From Crossiella sp. SN42 (GTDB lineage: Bacteria > Actinomycetota > Actinomycetes > Mycobacteriales > Pseudonocardiaceae): 64,000 nucleotides of DNA. Shown here piece by piece: positions 27,810 to 35,951 of this stretch. Numbering within the stretch: the first letter of the stretch is position 1; each line of letters begins with the position of its first letter. Location of the stretch: contig NZ_JAMHIV010000004.1 in assembly GCF_023897065.1 (NCBI RefSeq), forward strand, positions 62,001-126,000, in the 5' to 3' direction. A program made the position numbers and the translations under genes. The notes beneath the pieces were generated by a model that worked only from the letters and a program-made list of their open reading frames with translations, was not told where the DNA came from and ran no database searches.

Positions 27810-28166
27810 CTAGGCGACTTCGGCGCGGGACCACGGCAGCGCGAAGTAGCTCAGCCGCCCGTCCCCACTGACCAGTTCGGCCCCCGCGGCTTCGGCCTCA
27901 GCGCGTTTCATGAGCATGACCCGATCGCCCAGATCCGGCACCGTACCGAGCACCTTGGCCTCGTTCGGTGACTTACCGGGAAAGGCGGGCAACACGAACA
28001 CGACCGGCGAACCAGCTTCGACACTGCGTTCCACCTGACCGAGATGAGCGGACAGACACCGCTCGCAGCGCGGTGCACGACACCCCACGGGCCCGCCGAG
28101 CTTGCGCTGGTGGGCAAGCACCAGCTCCATGACGCTCTCGGCGACCCGCCGCGTTTCCTCCGACAT
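27810..28166 (-). pseudogene. isonitrile synthase (PvcA/Dit1 family) with large internal deletion
   Basis: 118 codons. The N-terminal part has the family hallmark VVFVLPAFPGKSPNEAKVLG followed by TVPDLGDR. It then switches directly to LMKRAEAEAAGAELVSGDGR, which reads like the family's C-terminal segment. About 200 central residues, including the region expected to hold much of the active site, are missing although the frame is kept. Family members are about 300 or more residues. They convert the amino group of Tyr or Trp to an isonitrile using ribulose-5-phosphate. This copy is unlikely to be active; the C-terminal match is from memory. Confidence 0.7.
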
Positions 28167-28610
28167 GCCAAGCCTTCCACCCGGTCTTCGCGAACTTCAG
28201 CGTGACCGAGCGGCAAGGCCGTCCATACTGACTTCTCGGTATGACACGGCGTAATGAAAGCGGGTCTCCCCAACGATCGGTTATTCACGATCGAGGGCAG
28301 GATGGACGGCACGCATGACCCGGATCCACGGCCTGACCAGCACCGACCAGGATTCGGCCCGTGACGGGGCCAACGGGCAGCGGTGAGCGGTCAGCGCGGA
28401 GTCCTTGAGTTGCGGGCTGGATCAGACCGTCACGTCATCGGGATCCTTCGCCGCTGCCAGGCGTCTGGCCAGCCAAGCGGAAGACACCGCGGCACGCGGT
28501 ATACCGCCGACTGGCACCGCCCTGGGCGAGATCCACTTCCACCGGTTGGAACGTGTGGGCCACAAGCGAAAATACATCGACGGCGACGCCCGCGATCCCC
28601 ACAACGGCAA
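28167..28610. other. region without a supported gene
   Basis: Short frames exist on both strands but show no family signature and poor codon structure. It separates the isonitrile-type operon from the tRNA-Val gene; the operon promoter should lie near 28200-28320, where AT content rises (around gttattcacgatcg). Confidence 0.35.
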
Positions 28611-28643
28611 ATGGCCTGCCGATGAAGATCATCGACAGGCCAT
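28611..28643 (-). terminator. hairpin downstream of tRNA-Val(CAC)
   Basis: Arms 28611-28625 and 28629-28643 pair in 14 of 15 positions around a 3-base loop. It begins 19 bases past the encoded CCA of the tRNA read on the minus strand. No strong U tract follows, so it could serve as a processing or termination hairpin. Confidence 0.55.
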
Positions 28644-28664
28644 CTGACCAGGTGGAACCCGTGG

Positions 28665-28736
28665 TGGGCGATACTGGGATCGAACCAGTGACCCCTTCGG
28701 TGTGAACGAAGTGCTCTCCCGCTGAGCTAATCGCCC
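28665..28736 (-). tRNA. tRNA-Val (anticodon CAC)
   Basis: 72-nt cloverleaf on the minus strand: acceptor GGGCGAT pairs with ATCGCCC, D arm TAGCTCAGCGGGAGAGCA, anticodon loop TTCACAC with CAC, T arm GGTTCGATCC, discriminator A. CCA is encoded (28662-28664). Its T arm and 3' end closely resemble those of the second tRNA-Val at 31.8 kb, the presumed integration target. Confidence 0.95.
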
Positions 28737-28792
28737 GGGTCTTCCTGCCCTGCCTTCCGGCCGGGCAGGAAGAACATTACACGATCCACTCG

Positions 28793-29200
28793 CTACCGCG
28801 AAAACGGGGTCCCGGCCCACGGAAGGTCCAGGTCAAACCACCCGGCGATCATGCCGAAGACGTTGAGCAGCCACAGGGTCGTCAGCACGACGAGGCCGGT
28901 GAGAGCGAGCACGCCCCAGCGGACCGCCCAGTGCTGGCGGCGCAGCCAGCGGGTCCAGGCGTCGTACTTGGACTTGGCGTAGGCGAGGGCCTTGCCTGCC
29001 CAGGAGAACTCGGTGGCCAGGATGGCCAGGCCGGCGAAGACGACCAGCCAGCCGGGGCCCGGGTACGGGATGAGCACGACGCCCAGGGCCAGCACCAGGC
29101 CGCCGACCACGCCGACCGCGATCCGGAAGGCGAGGCGGAGGGTGGGGCTGTTGCGGATCTTGGCGGCGAAGCCCCAGCGCTCGGCGAGGCGGTCCAGCAC
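28793..29200 (-). CDS. TIGR02611-type small membrane protein
   Basis: 135 residues from GTG 29200. Three membrane segments (about 24-45, 47-67, 92-115) and the PYPGPGW loop that marks actinobacterial TIGR02611 proteins. The frame upstream of 29200 stays open to a stop overlapping the end of the anti-sigma gene and has only a CTG codon that could start it; the true start may be that CTG or the GTG. It lies downstream of the sigma/anti-sigma pair and may share the transcript. Confidence 0.75.
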   Translation of the reverse strand: MLDRLAERWGFAAKIRNSPTLRLAFRIAVGVVGGLVLALGVVLIPYPGPGWLVVFAGLAILATEFSWAGKALAYAKSKYDAWTRWLRRQHWAVRWGVLALTGLVVLTTLWLLNVFGMIAGWFDLDLPWAGTPFSR

Positions 29201-29266
29201 GTGGGGCTGGGCGCCGTCCTTGGTGAAGCCCGCGGGCTCGTGTTGTTCGGAGGTGCTGCTCAGCGC

Positions 29267-30118
29267 CTACTCCAGGTTTCCTTGGCCCACGACGGTCGTC
29301 GGGCTCGCGGGTGCGGCACGCCCGTCCTCCAGGGACACCGCGTACCCGGTGAACTGCGGCGCGTTATCGCCCCAGCTTACGGTCCTGGGCTCGATTTCCG
29401 GGCCCGCCACGTCGAAGGCGCCCAGCGCCCTCGGCGGCTGCCCCGGGCTGGACAGGCCCCACAGCACGTAGATCTGCCGGGACTGGTCGTTGGCCGGCAG
29501 GTCCATCGGCACGATCGCGCCGCGACCGCCAGCGGCGACCATCATCGCCACCGGGTGACCGTCGCTCGCCGCGCCGATGAGGGCACGGCGCATGTTCGGG
29601 TCGCCGACCAGCTGCACCGCCTTGGTCAGCGCGGCGGCGCGGGCGGCCTCGGCGTCGCGTTCGGCACCGAGCTGGAAGACCCGGATGCCCAGTCCGCCGA
29701 TCGTGACCACGGCCAGCACCGCCGCGGCCACCGCCAGCCACCGCCGGTTGCCCGGACGAACAGACTTGCGGGCGGCCCGCCGGTTCGAAAGTTCATCATC
29801 AGGCTGCCGTTCGCCGACCGTTGGCGACACTTCGGCGATACCGCCGGAATGGCTCCCCGAACGGGCGGACACCTGGGGTTCTTGGTCAATTCGGGCGAAC
29901 AGGTTCGCCCGAAGGTGCGGTGGTGGATCCTCTTGCGGCACCGCGGCACCGAGCTCGGCGCCGATCTCCTGGGTGGCCGTGACCACGTCCCGGCACCGTG
30001 TGCAGCCGGCCAGGTGCGCCTCGAACTCGGCCACCTCCGCCGGTTCCAGCACGTGCAGCGCCCAGCCGGTGGCCAGCTCCTCGTGGGGGCAGTCCTGGCC
30101 CCGAAACTCCGTGTTCAC
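29267..30118 (-). CDS. RskA-like anti-sigma factor
   Basis: 283 residues. N-terminal zinc-binding anti-sigma domain (HLAGCTRCRDVV, HxxxCxxC), a disordered linker, one membrane helix (about 125-147, WLAVAAAVLAVVTIGGLGI) and an extracytoplasmic RskA C-terminal domain (YVLWGLSSPGQPPRALGAF). It would hold the sigma factor encoded upstream (ATGA overlap at 30115-30118) at the membrane and release it by regulated proteolysis, as for SigK/RskA. Confidence 0.9.
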   Translation of the reverse strand: MNTEFRGQDCPHEELATGWALHVLEPAEVAEFEAHLAGCTRCRDVVTATQEIGAELGAAVPQEDPPPHLRANLFARIDQEPQVSARSGSHSGGIAEVSPTVGERQPDDELSNRRAARKSVRPGNRRWLAVAAAVLAVVTIGGLGIRVFQLGAERDAEAARAAALTKAVQLVGDPNMRRALIGAASDGHPVAMMVAAGGRGAIVPMDLPANDQSRQIYVLWGLSSPGQPPRALGAFDVAGPEIEPRTVSWGDNAPQFTGYAVSLEDGRAAPASPTTVVGQGNLE

Positions 30119-30804
30119 CGCTGCTCCCCGAGGTCACGGTCCTGGTCGTTGCCACTGGTCAGCAGCGTGCGCAGCCGACGGACCGCGGCGAACATCCGCG
30201 ACTTCACCGTGCCGAGCGGGACACCGGTCATCGTGGCGACCTCGCACTGGGTGTAGCCGCCGTAGTAGGCCAGCACGAGGACTTCCCGCTGGTCCTCGCT
30301 GAGCTCGCCGAGCGCGCCGCGCACCTGCTCGCCCAGCACGCCGGTGATCGCCGCGGCGTCCGCGCCCGGCGCCTCGCGCTCGCTCGTCATGGCCTGTTCG
30401 GCCTGCGCGGCCGAACGTTTGCGCTGGGTGTTCTCCCTGCGCACGGCGTCCACCGCGCGGTGGTGCACCACGGTCAGCAGCCAGGTGCCGACGCTGCCCC
30501 GCTCGGCCTGGTAGCGGCCGGGGTCGCGCCACAGTGTGAGGAAAGCCTCTTGCACGACGTCCTCGGCGAGCTGGGTGTCGACACAGACACGTTTGGCCAA
30601 CGAGTACGCCTGTCGGCAGTACCGGTCGTACAGGCTTGCGAACGCTACGCGGTCACCTTCCGCCAACCGGGTGACGAGCTCGCGGTCGGTCACTCCTCCG
30701 GCGGGCCGCCCGTCTTGTTCGGCGGTGCTAGCGTGGTCGAGCCGTGCAGCCGGGTATCTCGGCCGATCAGCAACCAAGGGGTTCCTCACATCCAGCGTTC
30801 GCAC
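30115..30804 (-). CDS. ECF sigma factor (SigK-like)
   Basis: 229 residues. Sigma region 2 (FASLYDRYCRQAYSLAKRV ... DVVQEAFLTLWRDPGRY) and region 4 HTH (LAYYGGYTQCEVATMTGVPL then GTVKSRMF). It is paired with the RskA-like anti-sigma gene through an ATGA overlap. The first 35 residues are not part of the conserved fold; a GTG at about 30692 (VTDRELVTRLAEGD) is an alternative start. Target genes are unknown. Confidence 0.88.
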   Translation of the reverse strand: MRTLDVRNPLVADRPRYPAARLDHASTAEQDGRPAGGVTDRELVTRLAEGDRVAFASLYDRYCRQAYSLAKRVCVDTQLAEDVVQEAFLTLWRDPGRYQAERGSVGTWLLTVVHHRAVDAVRRENTQRKRSAAQAEQAMTSEREAPGADAAAITGVLGEQVRGALGELSEDQREVLVLAYYGGYTQCEVATMTGVPLGTVKSRMFAAVRRLRTLLTSGNDQDRDLGEQR

Positions 30805-31025
30805 GACGGCGCGGACCGGTTCAGGCTAGACCTCGAAACCAAATCCAGACACGATGACTGACCACTCAGCGCAACGCTCTGGTCGCCCACCGAAGTAGTT
30901 CTGCCCCGGATGGGTGATCTATCGGCCATAGGCGAGCGCAACTGGCCACTCCCACGTCACAAATACAACGCATGGCCGTTCCTAGGGCGGCAGGCAACGG
31001 CAGCAGTGCAGAAAGGCGGGCGACG

Positions 31026-31451
31026 ATGCGCAACGACCATGTGACCCTCCGTTCCACGGCGGTCTTCGACCTCCTGGCCCCGCGGACCCCCGCGGTCCCG
31101 GTCCAGGTCGAGCTTCGCTACGACACCCGCGACCCGTACGCGGTGGTGGCCGCCTTCCGGACCGGGCGCACCGGCTGGGTCGACTGGGTCTTCTCGCGCG
31201 ACCTGCTCGCCGACGGCCTCATCGCCGACGCCGGTGACGGCGACGTGCGCATCCGCCCGGCCGTGGACGACCCCGAGGTGGTCGTGATCGAGCTCAGCTC
31301 CCCGTCCGGCCACGCCATGTTCGAGGCCTCCGCCCAGGAGCTCGCCGACTTCCTGGACCGCACCTACGACCTGGCCGCCCCTGGCAACGAGAACCTGTGG
31401 GTCAACATGGACGAGGCCCTCTCCCAGTTGCTCTCCAACGACCTGAGCTGA
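31026..31451 (+). CDS. ssgB: SsgA-like sporulation/cell division regulator
   Basis: 141 residues from ATG 31026 (purine-rich GAAAGGCGGG upstream). SALP family: VELRYDTRDPYAVVAAFRTG, VDWVFSRDLLADGL, a SPSGHAMFEASAQELADFLDRT-like block and a C-terminal acidic tail. SALPs position FtsZ and septa; SsgB is the member found most widely in sporulating actinomycetes. I use ssgB because this is the compact, conserved type, with moderate certainty. Confidence 0.82.
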   Translation: MRNDHVTLRSTAVFDLLAPRTPAVPVQVELRYDTRDPYAVVAAFRTGRTGWVDWVFSRDLLADGLIADAGDGDVRIRPAVDDPEVVVIELSSPSGHAMFEASAQELADFLDRTYDLAAPGNENLWVNMDEALSQLLSNDLS

Positions 31452-31610
31452 GGAAACGGCGTGCGGTGCGGCGCGCGCCCGCGGTGGGGGACCCCCGATT
31501 TGATCCGGCTCCCCCTCGTCCGATAAGGTTCTCCTCGTTGGACGGCAACAGCGAAAACCCCCGGTAACACAGGGGGAAGCAGCACGGAAACTTCGCCTAG
31601 CCGAACACAT

Positions 31611-31683
31611 GCGGATGTAGCGCAGCTGGTAGCGCATCACCTTGCCAAGGTGAGGGTCGCGGGTTCGAGTCCCGTCATCCGCT
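31611..31683 (+). tRNA. tRNA-Gly (anticodon GCC)
   Basis: Acceptor GCGGATG pairs with CATCCGC, anticodon loop CTTGCCAAG, T arm GGGTTCGAGTCCC, discriminator T; CCA not encoded. First of three tandem tRNA genes. Confidence 0.95.
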
Positions 31684-31754
31684 CTGGGCGGCTCGTTCAC
31701 GGGCCGGACCTCTGTAGGGTCGTGATCTTCGGATCGCGGCTTCCCACAGGGAAC

Positions 31755-31826
31755 GGCGGAGTGGCCGAGTGGCTTAGGCAAGGGCCTGCAAAGCCCTGTA
31801 CGCGGGTTCGATTCCCGCCTCCGCCT
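31755..31826 (+). tRNA. tRNA-Cys (anticodon GCA)
   Basis: Acceptor GGCGGAG pairs with CTCCGCC, anticodon loop CTGCAAA with GCA, T arm GGGTTCGATTCCC, discriminator T. It ends one base before the following tRNA-Val begins. Confidence 0.95.
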
Positions 31827-31827
31827 C

Positions 31828-31899
<72 letters not shown>

Positions 31900-31923
31900 C
31901 CAGTTATATTTGCAGCTCAACGA

Positions 31924-31954
31924 GGGTCTCAGCGGAAACGCTGGGGCCCTTTTT
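31924..31954 (+). terminator. rho-independent terminator after the tRNA cluster
   Basis: Perfect 11-bp stem (two G-U pairs): GGGTCTCAGCG (31924-31934), GAAA tetraloop, CGCTGGGGCCC (31939-31949), then TTTTT. Ends the Gly-Cys-Val tRNA transcript and marks the edge of the inserted DNA. Confidence 0.85.
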
Positions 31955-32052
31955 CATGATCAAGAGGGGCAAAAGAGGGGTTTCAGTCTTGACTGAAGAT
32001 CAAGACAAGCCCTTTCCCAGATCATCTGGCGATCCGGTGAGCTTTGTCACAA

Positions 32053-33333
32053 TTAGGCCAGATGGGGGAACGCTTCGCGGTAGGTGATCAGCTCGCTGCG
32101 GGTGAGACTGGCCAGGCCACGCTCCCACCGTGCTAGCAGAGCGGTCAGGATCATCTCTTCCATCGCGGCGGTGACGTGGGTGTAGATGGCGCCCATGCCG
32201 TGCATTTTCTGCCCCAAGCGGGCGCGCCGGGCGACTTCGGGGATGCCGTCTTCGGTCAGCCAGGTCTCGTGGGTGTGCCGGCACTCGTGGAAGGTGAACC
32301 ACGGAATCACCGCGGGAATGTGATTCGGCGAATCGGGCTCGTCCGGGTCAACGCCATTCCACGCTGGGGTCCAGATGCGGCGATTGAAGTTGCTGCGCCG
32401 CAGCGGGCGGCCCCTGGCGCTGACGAACAGATACGGCTCCTCGTGCAGGGTGAGCAGCCGGTTCACCGACAGCCCGATCGGCTCCGGCAACGTCACCGGC
32501 CGCTCCCCCGCAGGAGTCTTGGCCCGCCCCTTCGCCTTTTTCCTGTCCTTGGGGTTGCGTTTGGCCTGCTTGCTCAGACGCTTCGCCGGAAGCGCAGGCG
32601 CTTGGTCGGCCGAGACTCCCTTCTTGAACAGGTGCCCGTTGACCTCCTGCAGCGGAGCGGTCAGATGAAGCGTCCACGCCGCGGCGTCGTACTCCTTCCG
32701 CAACTGGCCCACCAGCTCACCCCACCGGGCACCGGAGTAGAAGCCCGTCACGGCCAGCGTCGCCAATACCGGGCCCGCTCGGTCATAGACGCGCAGCACT
32801 CCCTGTATCGCTTGCTCCGGGGAGGCGATCGCGTGTTCGGCCTGGTAGTCCGCTCCCCGTTTGATGTGGCGGCACGGGTTGACCGCGATGATCTGTACGA
32901 ACTCCGCGACACCGAGCAGAGATGAGAAGTAGGCCACCAACGAGTCGGCGGTGCTGTCGCTGTATTCGCTGTACAGTTCGGAGGCCCACTTCTGCACCGC
33001 CAGATAGTTGCGGTCCAGTTCCCCGAGGGTGTAGTCCTCCCAGTATTCGGTGAAGTGGACTTTGATGTAGAGCCGGTACTTGGCCTGGGTCGTGAGCGCT
33101 AGGCGCTTCTTGGATGACTCGAACATTTCCCAGGCCCAATCCAGGAAGGGCATCGCGCTCCCGCGTGGGTCGATCCATTTCTTGAGGCGGATGAGTGCTT
33201 CTTGCTCCTCCCCGAAGTCTTTGGCCGCCTTCTCAGAGGTGAACCCTCCCTTGCTGCCGATCGTGCCGTCGGGGCGCTTGTACCGTGCTCGCCACGGCGT
33301 CGTCTTGTAGCCCGTGGATTCAGCCCAGGCCAT
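32053..33333 (-). CDS. int: tyrosine integrase of an actinomycete integrative element
   Basis: 426 residues. An AP2-like/SAM-like N-terminal DNA-binding region (1-150), then the tyrosine recombinase domain: first Arg in SGARWGE, HxxR box HECRHTHETWL, and nucleophile Tyr in AIYTHVTAAM. A Lys/Arg-rich insert (KRLSKQAKRNPKDRKKAKG) sits in the catalytic domain. It is located beside tRNA-Val(GAC) like integrases of pSAM2-type elements. The first 60 residues are clearly homologous to the truncated gene just upstream. Confidence 0.9.
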   Translation of the reverse strand: MAWAESTGYKTTPWRARYKRPDGTIGSKGGFTSEKAAKDFGEEQEALIRLKKWIDPRGSAMPFLDWAWEMFESSKKRLALTTQAKYRLYIKVHFTEYWEDYTLGELDRNYLAVQKWASELYSEYSDSTADSLVAYFSSLLGVAEFVQIIAVNPCRHIKRGADYQAEHAIASPEQAIQGVLRVYDRAGPVLATLAVTGFYSGARWGELVGQLRKEYDAAAWTLHLTAPLQEVNGHLFKKGVSADQAPALPAKRLSKQAKRNPKDRKKAKGRAKTPAGERPVTLPEPIGLSVNRLLTLHEEPYLFVSARGRPLRRSNFNRRIWTPAWNGVDPDEPDSPNHIPAVIPWFTFHECRHTHETWLTEDGIPEVARRARLGQKMHGMGAIYTHVTAAMEEMILTALLARWERGLASLTRSELITYREAFPHLA

Positions 33334-33485
33334 AGATCACCTCACTTCTTGCTGGGGCGCTGAGTGGTCGCGACATTGCTCACCCGTCTGCACAGGCCGG
33401 TCATCGCCGGCGAGACAGCGCGCGGTCCGGGCAGACGGCACCGCCTCGTGTGACGAGCGGGGTCGGGTCGAGGTCACCGACGGTC

Positions 33486-34046
33486 CTACGGCGCGGATTC
33501 CGGGGCGCTCCCGGGCTCGGGCGGAGTCTCGTGTGGTCCGGGCGACCGTCGGCTAGAGATGGGCAGTGTGCAGTGCTGGATAATGCGGTGGCAGGGGTTG
33601 TGCTGGATATGCCCGTCGATCTCAGCCTGGTTCAGCAGGCGCGAGAAGTAGAAGAACACCGCGTTCGCGGTGGCCCTGGTGTACTTCTCACTCAGGCCCT
33701 CCCACCATGTCCCCACCGCACGCTCGTTGCGATCCAGCTGGGCCAGAGTCCAGCCGGCCCAGGCAGAAGCGAAGATGGTGTCGATATAGCGGTGGTATTT
33801 CCCTCGTGTCGCAGGCGCCAGCTTCTTCTCCGCTTCGGTGAAGCACCTCCAGGCCCAGTCCAGAAACAGCATGGGGCTGCCTTGGGGGTCAACCCAGGTT
33901 CCCTGCGCGATGAGGTGCTCCTGGTGTTCGCCGTGAGCTCGGGCTTCCTCAGCTGAGGAGAACCCGGATTCGACGATGTACTGATTGTCAGGCCGTTTGT
34001 AGCGGACCTTCCAGGTGTTGTCGTCGGCACCTTGGATCCAGACCAT
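33486..34046 (-). pseudogene. second integrase, N-terminal part only
   Basis: 186 codons starting MVWIQGADDNTWKVRYKRP, with the same layout as the intact integrase (WVDPQGSPMLFLDWAW compares with WIDPRGSAMPFLDWAW). It covers the arm- and core-binding domains and ends without any catalytic domain, in a Pro/Ser-rich tail. An ATG with an AGAGGTG site is kept, so a DNA-binding fragment could still be made. Best read as a decayed integrase from an earlier element; a regulatory role is possible. Confidence 0.7.
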
Positions 34047-34177
34047 GTGTCACCTCTTCTGCAGGGAATGGTGTCGGCGGCGGTGCCGACGAGGGCTGTC
34101 AACGGTGTGCCGCTGCCGCGTGTGAGGACGCCGCTGCGCCAGCAGGGTGCGTGGACGTCGCTGGGGTCAGCGCAGTC

Positions 34178-34507
34178 CTAGTCGTAGGTTCGGCGCGGCC
34201 TTTTCACACCGCCGCCGACGTGGCACTGCTGCACGATGGCCCGCACGTCGGTGCGGGAAAGGCGGTAGTGCTTGCCCAGGCGCACGTGCGGCCAGATCCC
34301 GGCGGCCAGCTTCTCCTGCAGCGTTCGGGTGGGGATCTGCAGCAGACCGGCCGCCTGTTCCGGGGTGAACAGCGCGTCCGGGTCGGAACTGGCTCCGTCG
34401 ACGGCATCGGTGGCCAGGTAGGCCAAGAACCGGTCGAGCCGCTCCGCGGCCGAGTCCACCGCATCACCCGGCCTGGAGAGCGAGTGCCGCTGGGCGCTCT
34501 CGCTCAT
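34178..34507 (-). CDS. xis: excisionase-like helix-turn-helix protein
   Basis: 109 residues from ATG 34507. C-terminal MerR/excisionase-type HTH: LFTPEQAAGLLQIPTRTLQE, then WPHVRLGKHYRLSRTDV. Such proteins in actinomycete integrative elements direct excision or regulate the integrase. It is divergent from the next gene, with palindromes between them. The symbol follows role and position, not an exact match. Confidence 0.7.
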   Translation of the reverse strand: MSESAQRHSLSRPGDAVDSAAERLDRFLAYLATDAVDGASSDPDALFTPEQAAGLLQIPTRTLQEKLAAGIWPHVRLGKHYRLSRTDVRAIVQQCHVGGGVKRPRRTYD

Positions 34508-34754
34508 GGCCGCCACCGTGCTGCGCAGACGCCGACCGGGCACCGGCGCCCCCCGCGGCCGCTCGCACAGTCCCGCACAAGCCCCCGCCCGGTAGGTGGA
34601 TAGGCCTCGGGCATGTGGTCGCACGCACGGGGCCAGCCACGGCGGGCATACCGGCCTCGAGTACGTCGGACCGGTGCGGATCGGTGTTCTCGCCTGGGCA
34701 TCACGTCTCCCTGTGAGGCCACCCCGCGCCGCTCGTCACGCCTGAGACCGGCAC

Positions 34755-34803
34755 ACAGCTACTACTGGCAGTAGCTGTTCGCGGCGGTTGGTAGGCGACC
34801 TAC
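34755..34803. promoter_or_regulatory. operator-like palindromes between xis and the HTH gene
   Basis: 34755-34778 is a perfect inverted repeat: ACAGCTACT, 6 bp, AGTAGCTGT. Fifteen bases further on, GTAGG CGA CCTAC (34791-34803) forms a second one. Both sit in the divergent promoter region, so they probably bind the element's regulator. Confidence 0.55.
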
Positions 34804-34927
34804 CTCGAACTTTCCTCGTTTGCTTGTGCGAACACTACCTGATATCACTCTAGGTAGCCACTGTGGGCGCTCGGCAACGCGGTGACCTGGCACAGCGCCC
34901 TACCCCGGGGAGCGAGGGAAGCAAACC

Positions 34928-35767
34928 GTGTCTGTCGAGGCGATCGTGTGGGCCCTCAACGACGCACCCCTGCCGCCGGAGGAACCTGGCCAGCCCAGCC
35001 GCTCCGCCCTGGCTTTCACCCTGGTCGCACTGGCCAACCACGCCTCACCAGATGGCACCGCGGCCTTCCCGTCAGTGCGACGGCTGGTCAGCTACACCCA
35101 CCTGTCCGAACGCACCATCCGCGCCTGCATCCGGCGCCTGGAGACCTGCGGGCTGATCACCCCGACCAACCCGGCGATCGTCGCCGCGCACATCGCCCGC
35201 GCTGACCGACGCCCGCAGGGATGGGACCTTGCCCTGCACCGCACCCGTGACCCCGAGCACCTGGATCCACCAGGAAAAACAGACGGGGGGCAGCCACTGC
35301 ACCCCGCTCGCGGGCACGAGGGGCAGCCACTGCCCCCCGTGGAGGGCCACGGGGTGCAGCCACTGCCGCCACGGGGTGCAGCCACTGCCCCCGAACCGTC
35401 CTTGAACCGAACTAGATCTCCGGATGAGTCCCAGCCTCCGCTGCCGGACATGCCCGGCTCCCGCCACGGCGACCGTTGCCCGGCGCACCGGGACAACCGG
35501 GCCGGCTCAGCCCGCTGCCACGCCTGCGCCCAAGCACGAGCGACCGCAGAAGAGCACATCCGCTCGCAGGCCTACGCCGCCGCGCAGGCACGACGGGCCG
35601 CGATCAACCGGTGCGGTCTCTGCGATGACGACGGCTACCGCGGCACGCAGGTCTGCAACCACCGCGACCCCGGAGCCGGAGCCGAAGCGCGACGCCGCGC
35701 GAAGGAGTTCCTGGCCGACCGGCTGCGCGGCGACCCACGACCAGGACAACCCCCATCACCGGACTAG
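34928..35767 (+). CDS. helix-turn-helix protein of the integrative element
   Basis: 279 residues from GTG 34928. N-terminal winged HTH of the HTH_36 type found in plasmid and phage initiators (AFPSVRRLVSYTHLSERTIR then ACIRRLETCGLI). The middle holds three copies of a short GxQPLxP repeat. The C-terminus has a zinc-finger-like pair of motifs (CPAHRDNRAGSARCHAC; CGLCDDDGYRGTQVC). Proteins like this follow xis in many actinomycete elements; whether it starts replication or only regulates is not clear. Confidence 0.65.
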   Translation: MSVEAIVWALNDAPLPPEEPGQPSRSALAFTLVALANHASPDGTAAFPSVRRLVSYTHLSERTIRACIRRLETCGLITPTNPAIVAAHIARADRRPQGWDLALHRTRDPEHLDPPGKTDGGQPLHPARGHEGQPLPPVEGHGVQPLPPRGAATAPEPSLNRTRSPDESQPPLPDMPGSRHGDRCPAHRDNRAGSARCHACAQARATAEEHIRSQAYAAAQARRAAINRCGLCDDDGYRGTQVCNHRDPGAGAEARRRAKEFLADRLRGDPRPGQPPSPD

Positions 35768-35772
35768 CCGAT

Positions 35773-35951
35773 GACCGGCGCCGCCGGGGCGGGTGTGAGG
35801 TCCTGGCGGCTGACCGAAGATTCACCACCTCACCCCCGGGACCGCCCTGCGCTGGAACGGCGCCAACACGCGGCACGCGCGGTCCCGGGGGTGAGGTGGT
35901 TGACTTCGGTGCCGCCGGAACTCCACACCCGCCCCGGCGGCACCGGCTGAA
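35773..35951. repeat. large foldback inverted repeat
   Basis: Left arm 35773-35845 and right arm 35879-35951 are near-complete inverted copies of about 73 bp, with a 33-bp loop. The inner 22 bp (35824-35845 with 35879-35900) match perfectly; the outer part has a few substitutions and small indels. It begins 6 bp after the stop of the HTH gene. It could be a MITE-like foldback element, a replication or transfer origin structure, or a very strong terminator. Confidence 0.8.

Noticed and set aside
28383-28647. Two 80-codon plus frames before tRNA-Val(CAC)
   Set aside because: No family signature, no ribosome site, and the end overlaps the tRNA terminator hairpin.
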